Source: Oreocharis arfaki (Eukaryota; Chordata; Aves; Passeriformes; Paramythiidae). From it: 64,000 bases of DNA. Made by a program: the position numbers and the translations under genes. Positions within the stretch are counted from its first letter, which is position 1. Each line of letters starts with the position of its first letter. This document shows, in pieces, positions 23,201 through 35,400 of this stretch. A model generated the notes under the pieces. It did no database searches. It was given only the letters and a program-made list of their open reading frames with translations, and was not told the origin of the DNA. The stretch is taken from positions 372,001 through 436,000 of the forward strand of contig VZRR01005745.1 in the NCBI GenBank assembly GCA_013398015.1, written 5' to 3'.

Positions 23201-26200
23201 ATTAACTATTTAAATGCTGCTCAGTTGTGGGCTAGCCACGAGGTGCTCGGATTTGGTTGGTGTCTAAGCTTTGGGAATGAAGTTTCCCATATACTTAATG
23301 CTGTTTCTGAACACAATCATGATAGTCTCCACTTGGACAACATGAAGGTTGGATAAGTTTTGCTCCAGCTGTATGATAAAATTAATTTTCACACATGCTT
23401 TGTCACCTCTGTACCAAGCAGATTAAAGGTGAAGTTGCACATTATAACTGAGCTGGTCTAGCTGGCTTATTGCTGCTGGAAAGGGAATGTCTTGGCTTCT
23501 CTTTGTGCTCATTTTGCTCATCTGATCCCACGGTGAGATAATTCACTTTATTAATCTTGCAGAAAAAACCAAGTTTCCTTTTTTGTTTTGCCTTTTTTTG
23601 TGTTTGACTGCCAGGCTGGTTTTCTGTCAGTTTAATGACTTGGCTCAGCTCACTGCAGGATCAGAAAGGAACACCAGAGAAGCTGGGAGGGGAGCTGACA
23701 GTGAGGAGCTGCCCCCCATTTTGGGGGCATTGCACTAAATTCTTAGACTGGTTCAAGCCATAACATATGATTTTACCTTCAAAATTTTTCCGTGTATTTC
23801 TCCAGTCACACTATTCATTGGAAAAAGAAAGGGTGAGAGGAACTGCGAGTATGAAAGGTACTTGCCCATGTAGAGAATGAGTCCAGTAAACAAATCTTTG
23901 TTCAACAAAACAAGGAATCAATGGCCCCCAGACCTTTCTTCTAACACTATGTGTGGCCTATAACGTAGAAGCAGACAGCTGCTGCCAGAGTTTGGATGGG
24001 AACCAAGCAAAGAGTGAATGTCATGGGAATGAATGACATCTGCGAGCACCTGTATTGTGCAAGATGCTACAGCAAATGATACCACTGTATATAACTGCTG
24101 GGAAAGTAGCACTAACAGCCAAATATTTTTTTTTTTAACAAAATGGATCTTTCATTAAGCCCTGGTTTTGCCCATGGCTGTTACATAAAAATTGCAAATG
24201 TTATTGCTATGAGCTGTTTATTTAGAGTCTGCTGGATTGCTTATTTGAAAGTAATTTTTATAATAAATATCCAGTATGACATACAGTTAAAATTTTTCCA
24301 GAACTTCAAATCTTTTGTGTACTTCACTGTTGTATTATCTTTGTCACATCAGACTTTAGAACAGTTGATGTTACTGGCTCTGCATGACAGAGCCTTTGTT
24401 TTACACTCAACAGAACTATTTTTACCTATGTCTGTGACTACTAGGCTAATAAGAATGACTTTCTGCATTTTGCAGTCTCCCTTCATCCAAAATAAGAATA
24501 AGGGGAATAGCACTGAAATGAAAATAACTTTGCATTTGCTTAGATCATTTAAAGCTTAATGTTGCACCAGAACACATTAAAGAAAAAAAATTGCTACAAA
24601 ACTGACAGCATCAACTGTAATGAGAAGAGATCTGTTTAAAGGAATAGAAAGGAGTCGGGCTTGGGAGAGGCTAAAACACATGGGGATGGCATCACAGCAT
24701 CATTGTATTTCCTTATTGCACTTTTTTTTTCCTGTACACCATTTGTACAGCTATAAGTTAGAAAAAAGGAGGCAATTAAAAACTCTTTATAGCCATTTAT
24801 ATTAAAGACTAGACTTAAGTACATGATCAGAGATTTCCTTGTTTCAATGATGTTGAAAGTATGAACTGGGGAGTCAGGAAGACACGAAACTAAAGCTTTT
24901 TAAAGTTTTGTTTAAAGTGACTGGTAGAGTGCCAAGATTTGATATCATACCATTAATGTATTTTTCTACCTAATTTTTCTTCTAATTTTTTGTTAAACCT
25001 CTCCTGTGCTATATGTTCTGAGCATATTTTAATGAAAGCTAACATTCAGATTATTTGTACTACAGAAAAGCCTCACTGCAAAAGTGGGCATAGAAGCCCT
25101 CCACAAAAGGAGTGTAATTTTCTTTTGAAAGGGGGCAGGGGTGGAAATACTGTTAGGATAAAGGATAAAGAGATTTCTGAACGTTGAATTTAGCTAATAT
25201 TATACCTGGTCCGCAGAACTTGAAAGGGATGAAGTGCTGCTGGCAAGGGAAGCACCCAAAGAACGGTTTGCAGCTTCTGGCACTTCTAGAAAAGAGAAAG
25301 AACAACGTGTAAGTTTTCAAAGTATGTTTGTTATGACGCAAGAAACTGATCTGTTACGAGGACTTTGGAAGATCTGGAAACACTTGACCTTTGATATCAC
25401 TCAGGAAAGCTTTCTACTGAAAATGGATGGGGTCTATATAAGTGCTGGGACACTTGCCTGCCCAAAGGGTAGCCTTGCTTGTGAAGAGAAAACCAGTTTG
25501 GATAACAACTTGGTTATTAGCCAGAACTAGACTTAGAATACAGGAAAAAAACTCTTCCACCACCAAAGTGAATGAGTGTAGCAATAGATAAGAAAATGCA
25601 GGAACACAATGCAAATAGCACTCAGTCCAGTGTCAGAAACACTCTTACAGGTGAGGGAGTCAGGAAAATGAATGTGTCTCAGACAATTTTTCACCAGTTT
25701 AGACCACCTGAACTGTTTGTATGCATGTGCAAGAAGTCCAGGCAGCTAAATGGAAGCAGAACTAATAGAAAGCATTTTGATGCTTAATTATAATTGGAAT
25801 ATCAAAGCATAATAGAAAATAGTTACTAGGGCTGAAATACAGATGGTAAGAGTTTAAGAAATCAGAAACAAAATGTTTGAGTAGTGTTGCATAGTAATGA
25901 TATGATAAAAATAATTATAGATAATTGCTTTCTGGTAAAACAGAATTTGGCTCAAGAGTGTAGGTGTCTCCAATAGGTACTTGTGAACACAGCTGGATGC
26001 AAATCAGTATACTAGAGAAGATCATTGTAGAAAGTTGAGTGTTACTTACTTTGTTATTATGGGAGGCTTTCTTTCCCCATGTGTTTTACTTATTGGGGAA
26101 AACAAATGCTACTAGGATTGTTAGCATTCACCTATTTCTGGATATGGTGCTCTGCAGACTGCATTGTCAAGTCTTTGCTAATAAATTTCTGATTTAGATT

Positions 26201-29200
26201 TTAGTTAAAAAAGCAGTAAGAATGTTATAGAGAATACTATACAGTGAGCAGAATTAAAAAATTCAGTTGGACTGGAGAGCTCAAAGACAATTGTGTGAAG
26301 TGCATTTAGAACTTCTTTTGTAGTAAAGATGCAACTATCTGGAAGCTGCATCCCAAATGGAGGGGAGACATTGTAGGGAGCAGTTCCAGCTCTCAATGAA
26401 TTAATAATCACCTGAAGAAGGCTATTCAATATTTTCAATTTTGTTTTTTCTGTAAAATTTTGACTGACCAGCAGGTAAAGCTACAGCTGAAGATAGACTG
26501 TATGACTAAAGCAAGAACTGCCATAAATCAGTCAGATTAATAAATTAGACTTGACAAAAGGACATTAAAATAAGTAATGAAAGATGCTTTAGCTGTGTCT
26601 AAAAAAGGAAAGAGAGATGGGGCTTTATGCAATAAGAATTTTATTGATTTTAAAGATAATCTAGGTACTAAACACATAGTAATTCTGGCACAGAAATGGA
26701 AATTTCCACAATCAAATTGGAAGCAAAACTTAAATAACTGATGGGCCCACATGATCTTTACCCAAGAAATTTTAAAAACTGGCACATGAAATTCAGGGGT
26801 GGTAACAGTTATTTTATGTAATTTTCAAGTCAGGATGGTACCAAATGATTAAAGAATACCAAACATAATTGCTATACCTAAAGTAGGAAAAGTGACTTGA
26901 GCATCTACAGGGCTTTTTGTCTGATTCCACAGAACACAAAGCCCTAGGAGAGAATGTGAAGGAAATAACATTAATATTTGGAAGTAAAGGCACAACTAAC
27001 AAGAGAAAATCAGAATCTTAGCCAAGTAGATAAAATGTTACAGCTCTTCCATGAAATAACAGAGTTCTACAAAGAGGCAATGTGGCACTGTACTTAATCT
27101 GGACTCCAGTGGATTTGATACTGCGCCATATGGAAAATAAGTACTTTTAATGATGAAGATGGAAGTTAGCTCTAGGCTTGTATGGGGACGAAGAAGAGAT
27201 AGCAGGTTATGCAGAAGGGACATTAGTGATTGGGACCCGTGGTGTGTCTTACAAAATTGTTATTGGACCTGGCATAGAATAAGATTATGCTAAAGAAAGT
27301 TTACTAATCAGAGCATCGTTTAGCACCAGATGGCCTCAAAGAATAGTTACAGTTTCGGAAGCAGTAAGAATTTATGCTTCAAGTTGAAGCACATCAGTTG
27401 TGTGACAGGAGCAGACAAACTTGAGTGCATCAGTCAAGAGCATTAATGTGAACCATACTATATTTCCTCAGCACAGGAGATATAATTGCAACATGCATCA
27501 AGCAAATGTTTCCAGGAAAGAGATACACTAATAACAGCATGTAAGTTTAAGCTACACCAAATGTAGATTTCTATGTGCTATTCTCACCATCTGTTTACAG
27601 TGTGAAAGATATGTTCAGACTGAATATGTACAGTAAAGGGCTTACAGGAAGGTCAGACAAGTGTCTGCTAACAAGGAACTGTAAAAATGTTATATCTAAT
27701 TTACACTTTTGTACAAAGAAACTTTCTATACATATTACCTAATTGTTTTTTAACTGTGAACTGAAATAAAGTCCATCTTGGAAAGCACTACTTAGACAAG
27801 ATCTTTAGCATTTGCTATTATCTAAGTACCTTTTTTTTTTTTCCTTCTGTAGAAAAAGAATAAATTGGATGCAATAATAATCTGTCTATCTTCTAGGCAA
27901 CAGAAGCCTTGAGCAGCCCAGAAATGTCATATTTAAGATTCTTGTGTGACAAGGAAGACTGATAGAATCTTCATTATGATGGGAAATGACCCAAACTGCC
28001 TTTGCTAAAAATTTCCAGTTTTCATAAATGTAAATGAAGCACCCATTTTCTACCAATAACCCTGACATACTCCCTTAATTTACCAGCTGAGCTAAGATCC
28101 TGGATACTTGACTTCCTCTTTGTATGCATTACAGATACATTAATTCAAAATTAACTAATATGCAAGGTATTTTGACATAATTTTAATTGAAAGATTAATT
28201 TGAAATTGCAAGTTAATCACAATTTAATTCAAAAACTGAATTATACTTACTTGGCAGAATTGAGGACTTTTGGAGCAGAGGCCTGAAATAAATGTCAAGA
28301 GATTACAAAAAGGTCTGAGGGGATCTACCCAATCCTGATAATATGAAACTTGTGTATTTGAAGCATGCAGTGGTAGTGTGTGTTCCATCTCACCCATTTG
28401 TTCATTGAGAAATACGGATCTGATACAGGTATTAAAAAAATGATATCCCTCTAGCAGGAATTTAAACATACGGTTTAAATCTCCATCACCTTATTACAGA
28501 TTATATCCTCTCGTGTTCTGGTGATGGTTACAGTATTTGTATGCATTCATTCGCTATGTTTTATTTTTTTGCTGCTGTGAGGCTTCAGGAATCTCAGCTC
28601 TCAAAAAGCAACAGGAAGGCTGCAGTGAAAAGAGTGCCCCCCTTTAAGCCTCTCACAGCTTTGTTCAGACCAAGCAGTAAGTGCTGGTGCATTGCAATAT
28701 TCAAAAGAAGATGGAAAGAGATCTTACTTTTGGGCACCACTTGGAAGGGGTGGAAGTGGAAACTCCTGGTTGGAACTGCGTTGTCGTTCTGATGCTGAAG
28801 GTTTTTCTGTAGTTTGGGAAAACAAATGGTAGAGTCAAGATTTCTTCAGAAATATATTATCTCAGATTAGGGAGTCCCAGTGGTGAAGAAGGGTTTCTTT
28901 TACCATAAATGTTGTGTTTTCTCCTTACATGGCAGCTTGCCATTGCACTGCTTTTTTTATTAACTAACTCTAGGCAAATGTCTGTGCTGTGGATGCCTGC
29001 AGGGCTTGGTGAGACTCCGTGACACGACGGGAGGGCGCTGGTGCCGGCTGCCGGCAGGAGCTGGGCTGGCCGGTGCATCCCAGCCTGGGGTTGGGCAGCA
29101 GCTCCTGCTGAGCCCTGCCTGGAGGAGCCGCACACAGACAGAGACGGGCGGGACGCATTTCCTGCCTGCGCCAGGCACTGGCTCTTGCCAGGAGTCGGCT

Positions 29201-29468
29201 CCGCGAGACATGGCTCTGGCTGAGTTCAGAACCCGTCCCTCCCTTCCTCCTTCTGCACTTACAGGGCTGCATGGGCACGTTGCTGGTCCATTATTGTCCG
29301 ACGTTACCCCGCCTGTAACCTCAGTAGTTTTACTGTGACTGCTTTTAGAGAACAATGATATTCTGTGCAACTAAGGCTGCCCAGATCCAGTTTGAAACTG
29401 CCAAAACCAAACACCCCTCAAAAACCTAGAGTAAGTTGAACATGATGTAGTTCGTTTCATGTTTTTAT

Positions 29469-29499
<31 letters not shown>

Positions 29500-32400
29500 A
29501 ATGAGATAAATGTCAACTTTTTCACAGTAGTGGCTATAATTTACCTTCATTTGCAGTTAAGGTCTCTCTGGGAGGTAAACATGGTTTCTGCAATAAAAGA
29601 GAAGGACAAGCAAGTATTAAATGGCATGTCACTTGTACAGCAAATGATAATCCTTTTATACTTTTTGTGGAATAGTTTAGAATTGACAACATCCTGAAAG
29701 ATTTAGGAGGCAGGGAGATAGCCATTCTGTGAGGAGCCTCTAATTGAGGTTTGGGATTTTGCTAAGTTGATTTGGAAAGAATTTTACCCCAGTTTGTGGG
29801 TACAAATAGATGGAGAAAAAGTAAAATCTAGATGGTTTATTCTTATCTCAGGCCCAAAAATGAAGAGTCTATCCCAAATACTTGCAAACTGAAATTTGAT
29901 TTTTTTATTCATCTATGCACACAAATGTCTGAACACATTTCTTTTTACTGAAAGTTAAACTGTCAGTTTAGCTCACAGCACAACTGCAACCAGTCTTCTA
30001 GTTTCAATTTTTTTTTTTTTCATTTTGAAACAATGATAATAAACTGCCAATTTTGAAACATTTTTCAAATTAATTTCTTTGAAAATTTCAACCAGTCCTC
30101 TTACTTTCTGCCACAAGAAGTTTTGGGATATTTTTCTAATGATGAAATACTTACTGAAAAACCTCTGACAAATTCTGGTAAAATCTTACATATTTCTTGA
30201 GCTATTGCTTGCAATGAACTCATGCTCCCCACAGGCAGCCCTGTACATTCTGGGAATACTTCTGAATTGCCTGTGTTCCCATTTATTTCTCATTTATTCA
30301 GTTCATGCACTGTATTGTTACATCCTAGAGCACCGAATTCAAACATTACTTCGATCAAAATATTTTTCTGCTTGAGCTTTCTCACTGATCCTCATTCATT
30401 CATGTAATAGCACCCAAGTATTTCCTGTCTTTGTAACTCTTTCCCCTAGTCTTTTTATGCATTTATGTTGTACCCAAACCATGATAAAATTAAGTTTTAC
30501 AATAAATTAAAAATCTATTAATTTTTTTGTTTGATTATGCAATTACAAGTCAACTTACTGGTGAAATTACTGCATTAGAAGTTTTCTTGCTGAAGTATGG
30601 AGCAAAAAGAAAAATAAAGAATATGGTTACTTAGCAGATACATGGATTCATTTAGCAACTAAGCAACAGTTTCATTGGTTCCCAGGGTATTTCTGTCTAA
30701 GATGGGATTCATGGGATAGTTGTAGCAGTTAGAAACAAACAAGGAAAAAAAAAGAACAAGGAAAAAAAAAAGAACAAGGGTATCGGATGCAATGTGGGCA
30801 CTCAGGGAAGGTACTGAGGAGCGGCTGAGGGAGCTCTGTCCAATACTTAACATGTTCTGGGTGGGGCAAAAGAACTTTAGTGAAAACTTTCTGCACTTCT
30901 AGGCTTGCATGTGCTAGTGCTGCAGTATGGGACTAAATTAGGCAAGCCAGCCAGCATCTGCTATCAGTAGCAGGCAGAGAAGGGCAAGGCCACTCGGCAT
31001 ACAAACAATATTCCTCCAGAAATAGCAAAATAACAGCTTGCCTTTACCTAGTCAGAGTATCTTTCACAAGCAGGAATAAATACCATTCCTGAATTCTAAT
31101 TGCTATAGGCAAGGATAGGAGTTAGCCCCTAATATACCTATTAAACCCATCCCCATCAAATAAGTAGTTTTATCATTTTTTACTCACAGCCCCCTTGGTA
31201 ACGGAGATGGAGCTGCTCCAGTCGGAAATCTGGATTCTTGTGTGTTGTTGAACCTCTGACCTAGAGATGCAAGCAACATATTTAGGATGCAGTGTGAGCT
31301 GTATCTGAACAGTGGATTTTCCTCATTGCTATTTTAGTGTTTATGTAATAAAGGCAAAAAAATCCATTGCTTTAATTTTTGTCTTAACATCTTTTCAGTT
31401 GGATTATACAAGAGAACACTTCAGTAGCACTTCTTGCTTATTGCTGACTGCTACAGATAAAATTACACTGACACACTACATTGCATGCTGTATTATGGTA
31501 ACTGGTGGCATATTAGTCCCTCTCATATTGCCATGTTTTCAACTGAATACTTACTTTCATCATTATTGTTTGCTTCATGGTCCTGTAATAGAAAAACAGG
31601 TTAGAATTGATATGAAGGAATTAAAGAAGGAATTACTGTGTTCAGTTTTATGTCCTTCACTACCAGAAGGACTAGAGGTGATGGAGCAGAGAAGGGCAGC
31701 AAGGCTGATAAAGGGACTGGAGCACAAGTCTTGTGAGGAGCGGCTGAGGGAGCTGGGGGGGTTTAGCCTGGAGAAAAGGAGGCTCGGGGGCCTTACTGCT
31801 CTCTACAAGTACCTGAAAGGAGGGGGTCAATCTCTTCTCCCAAGTAAGAAGTGACAGGACAAGAGGAAATGGCCTTTTGCTGCAGCAGGAGAGGTTTAGA
31901 TTAGATATTAGAAAAAATTTCTTCACTGAAAGGGTGGTCAGGCGTTGGAATGGGCTGCCCAGGGAAGTGGTGGAATCACCATCCTTGGAAATGTTCAAAA
32001 GGCATGTGGATGTGGCACTTATGGACATGGTTTAGTGGTAAACGTGGTGGTGCTGGATTAACAGTTGGACTTGATCTTAGAGGTCTTTCCCAGCCTTAAT
32101 GATTCTCTGATTATTAAATGAGAACTGCATGAATAATCAATATGGTTTTGGTAAATTCTTTATTTTTAAAGAAATATTTGTACAAAAGGCAAAAAATATC
32201 CAGAATACTTTCATGATGTCATTTGAAAAATTTTAAGCAACCATCAAATTTTGAACTTTCTAATATTTTTGAGATCACTTGTAGGAAGTATTGAGAAAAT
32301 TTGGCCTGAATTTTGCAATGAGACCTTTTGGTTCATGTTTAATTTCTGAGCTGGAAGACAGAAATTTTGCAGCAGATTTGAATATACTAAAACCACATCT

Positions 32401-35400
32401 TCCACTGAATGAAGGAAACTGAGTAGACTGTCTTGTCACCATGCTAGAATTGAAGTAATCCACATAATTTCCTGGCTTCTTTTGGAGGTGCTTACTTTTG
32501 CCTCCCATTTCTTGTCTTTTAGGGCATCAAGACTCCCATGTGATAAGCACCTTTCAAAGAGGCACCAGTTATTAAGTTGTCTGTTCTGTGCACGTGATCA
32601 GTGCTGGTTAGTGCTGACAGCAGACTGAATGGGAGCAATTAACAGATGTTTCAGTTATTGTTTGGGCTTTGTCAGTGTGCTGTAGTCAGGGATGGAAAGG
32701 AACAACAGAGCACTGGACAAACATCATGCTCACTGCCACATGTTTGTTTAAAACTGTAAGGGCTGCCACTTACAAAACAAGCAAAGACCCCAAAATTTGG
32801 ACTGGGTGACTCTTTCCTAGGCTGACTCTTGTGACAAACTGGTGAGCTGCAAGCACCCAGGAGCTGAATACGCCCATGGTACAGATGAGTGTTTGTCTGG
32901 GAGCTTCATCTTGGAGCTAGTGTGTGGCTCCAGCTAAAGGATAGTCTCTTTTTATTTGCTGTAAAGCTGGGATGATATCTCAGATCTAAGCTCTGAAAAT
33001 CCATTAATGGAGGGGTTTCAGCTGCAATATGGTACTCAAGTCTGTTCTGAAGCAGGAGTATTCTTAGTGCTGATCAGATAGTGGAGTTTCTGCCCAACAT
33101 TCTCCTTTTAGATGCAAGTTTTTTTCTTATCTTGTATTGGTAAGAAAAGATGAGAAATCAAACTGTTTCATAAAAGAGAAATCCCAAATTTGGCACCGCT
33201 TGGGAATTGTTCAGCATCCCACAGGATACAGAGCTAAATGGGAAGAACTTTGTGATGAGGTGGAAGGGAAACTAAAATGCTGATGCTGTTGTATGTATGA
33301 ACTGCTTGGTACATATAGAAATTTAAAGACTGAAGTAAGACTCTAAGATGCTCATATATCACCTGCATTAGGTCACCATAACATCTAATCCTATGATATG
33401 ACCCAAAATTTCTAGTTTTAAGTGTCTAATTTCTCTATACAGTTATCGGTAGGCTGATTATTTCTTAGGGACAATTCAGAGCATAGGGCAGGGACAGGGT
33501 CTGTGCATGTAGCTTTTGGCACAGATGCTGACACAGCTATGTTGCTCTGTTCTTGATAGTTGGCTCCTCATGCTGGCACAACTGAGCAGAGCTATTGTGC
33601 AAATCAAGCTCTGGAGCTAATCTGGCTGGAAAAGAATCTTTGATGATTTGCTTTTGCTCATTTCTGCAGCTGGACAAGTTTCCAAGTAGTTTGATTCAAA
33701 GAAAACAGCAGAGGGGAAAGGACAGACTGGGGATAAGAGCAGAGGGAGAAGAGGACTGGCTGGAACACAGCCTTAGGGACCCAAGGCTTGTAATCAGTCC
33801 TTCAAGGACTGCACTTTTTAGTGATGCTGGTTACTCAGACTACCCAGTCTGACATTTTAGAAGGTTTCCCTTTTCAGAATCATTCACCATCTGAGAGGAA
33901 TGAGGCTCAAGGAAAAGTGCTTCAGATTGGGCAAAATCATCTTTTGCTACTTAAAGTAAGGTTCCTGAAGTTCAACTTTTACTTTTTACTACAAGAAATT
34001 ATTCTTGTGGACTGAGACATACATCCCTTAAAATACTTGAACTTTTTCTTGGATCAATACAGATGTCCAATGCACTTTTGTCCAAAAGATTATTAGCAAC
34101 AATCACTATATTAAATGAATCTGACATTCGGTCATCTGTTTCTGTTATTTAATCCTGATAATAAAAAGCATGCATCTATTTATATATATAAAACACAGGA
34201 CTAAGTTTAACACGTTCTTTTAGAGTGGCCCATTAACTACTCACTGGTTTTGGATGAAGACGACTTCTGGGGAGAGGCAAAATATTTCTGAAAAATACAC
34301 ACAATAAGTTATGGTGAATAGGATTTATTTATTTAATTGGCTCAGATATCCTTTTTATGACCTGGAGGGAAGCAGGTCTGCAGTAAATGGATTTGATTTC
34401 ATCTATGCACAGCTACAGTGGTTGTGGTGATGCTGTGCCCTTGGTGCGGAACTATTCCAGAAGAGCTCCTGTCCCAGACCTCGGGTGCCCTGTGACTGTG
34501 CACAGGACCTCACCAAACACCCTCACACATGCAGTGCTGTGGATGCCTCCTTCTGGGGGCACATAACATATTTTGTAAAATAGTGTCCTGGAGATAAGGC
34601 AGGGGTTATGAAGCAGCTTTCTATGCTTCTAGGGGACACAGGAAAGTAGGCTGCACACTCAAGTATCGTTTTTCCCTCCGGAACCTTGGAATATAAATCA
34701 TGGATTTACTGTGTCCAGTTTCTTTACAAGCAATCCTGTACAACTGCAAAAACATCTGATTTGCAAGGGTGCAGACATGGCTAATAGGACCTTAAACTGG
34801 CTTGCAGAGATGTTTTATCTCTGTACTAGATCCCTAAAGGGATATTTCAGAAAATACTAGCCATTTGGCAAACTGGCTTGAACACAGAAGTTCACAATCA
34901 ATGAGAGCTTTCAGTTCTCACCTTGTCCCAACATCCCTAGCTATGTGAGTGTCCTGACAAATGTTTATTGTCTGAAGGCTACACATTAGTGAGAAGAAAA
35001 TTTTTTCTCTGCTAATATTTTCTATTGAGCTTAGCTGCTGTTAACTTACCTGGAAGCATCCTGCTTAGGTGACTCTCTGGTCACACTGTGCATGTGGGAG
35101 TGCTCCGTATTCTGAGCAGGCATAAACATGAGTGGCTTGGTGAACCTAGTAATGCAACATGAATTAAGAAAGGAAAATTACATTTAACAACAATGAATAC
35201 AAAGAAAACCTCTCTTTCTTCTCCCCTACCCCATCAAAATTCTAAAAGGTACCCTTAATACAATCTCTTTCTTCTCCCCTACTCCCTCAAAATTCTAAAA
35301 GGTACCCTTAAGAGTATTTCCTTTTAATATGTGTTACATTTGGGTTATTGAAATTAACATAGAAATGGTTGATAATCTTTGTGTAGATAATCTGAAGAGA

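Noticed and set aside
24143..24559. 138-codon plus-strand frame with hydrophobic stretches
   Set aside because: No recognisable family, no splice or promoter context, and it lies antisense in a BLNK intron. Length is compatible with chance.
26341..26420. Exon-like minus-strand segment in BLNK intron 18
   Set aside because: No suitable donor, no resemblance to BLNK, and exon 19 already satisfies the phase.
30815..30837. Short match to CR1 (gaggagcggctgagggagct)
   Set aside because: Only about 20 bases match, with no flanking CR1 sequence. Too short to call an insertion.
32773..32815. 43-nt segment with splice-like ends proposed as a BLNK exon between exons 12 and 14
   Set aside because: Phase fits, but the peptide is hydrophobic and unlike BLNK and the acceptor lacks a pyrimidine tract. 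Exon 13 at 31,555-31,582 fits far better.
33848..33894. 47-nt segment with a good acceptor, also tested as that exon
   Set aside because: The donor is poor and the resulting phase would break exon 14 and introduce a stop in exon 15.
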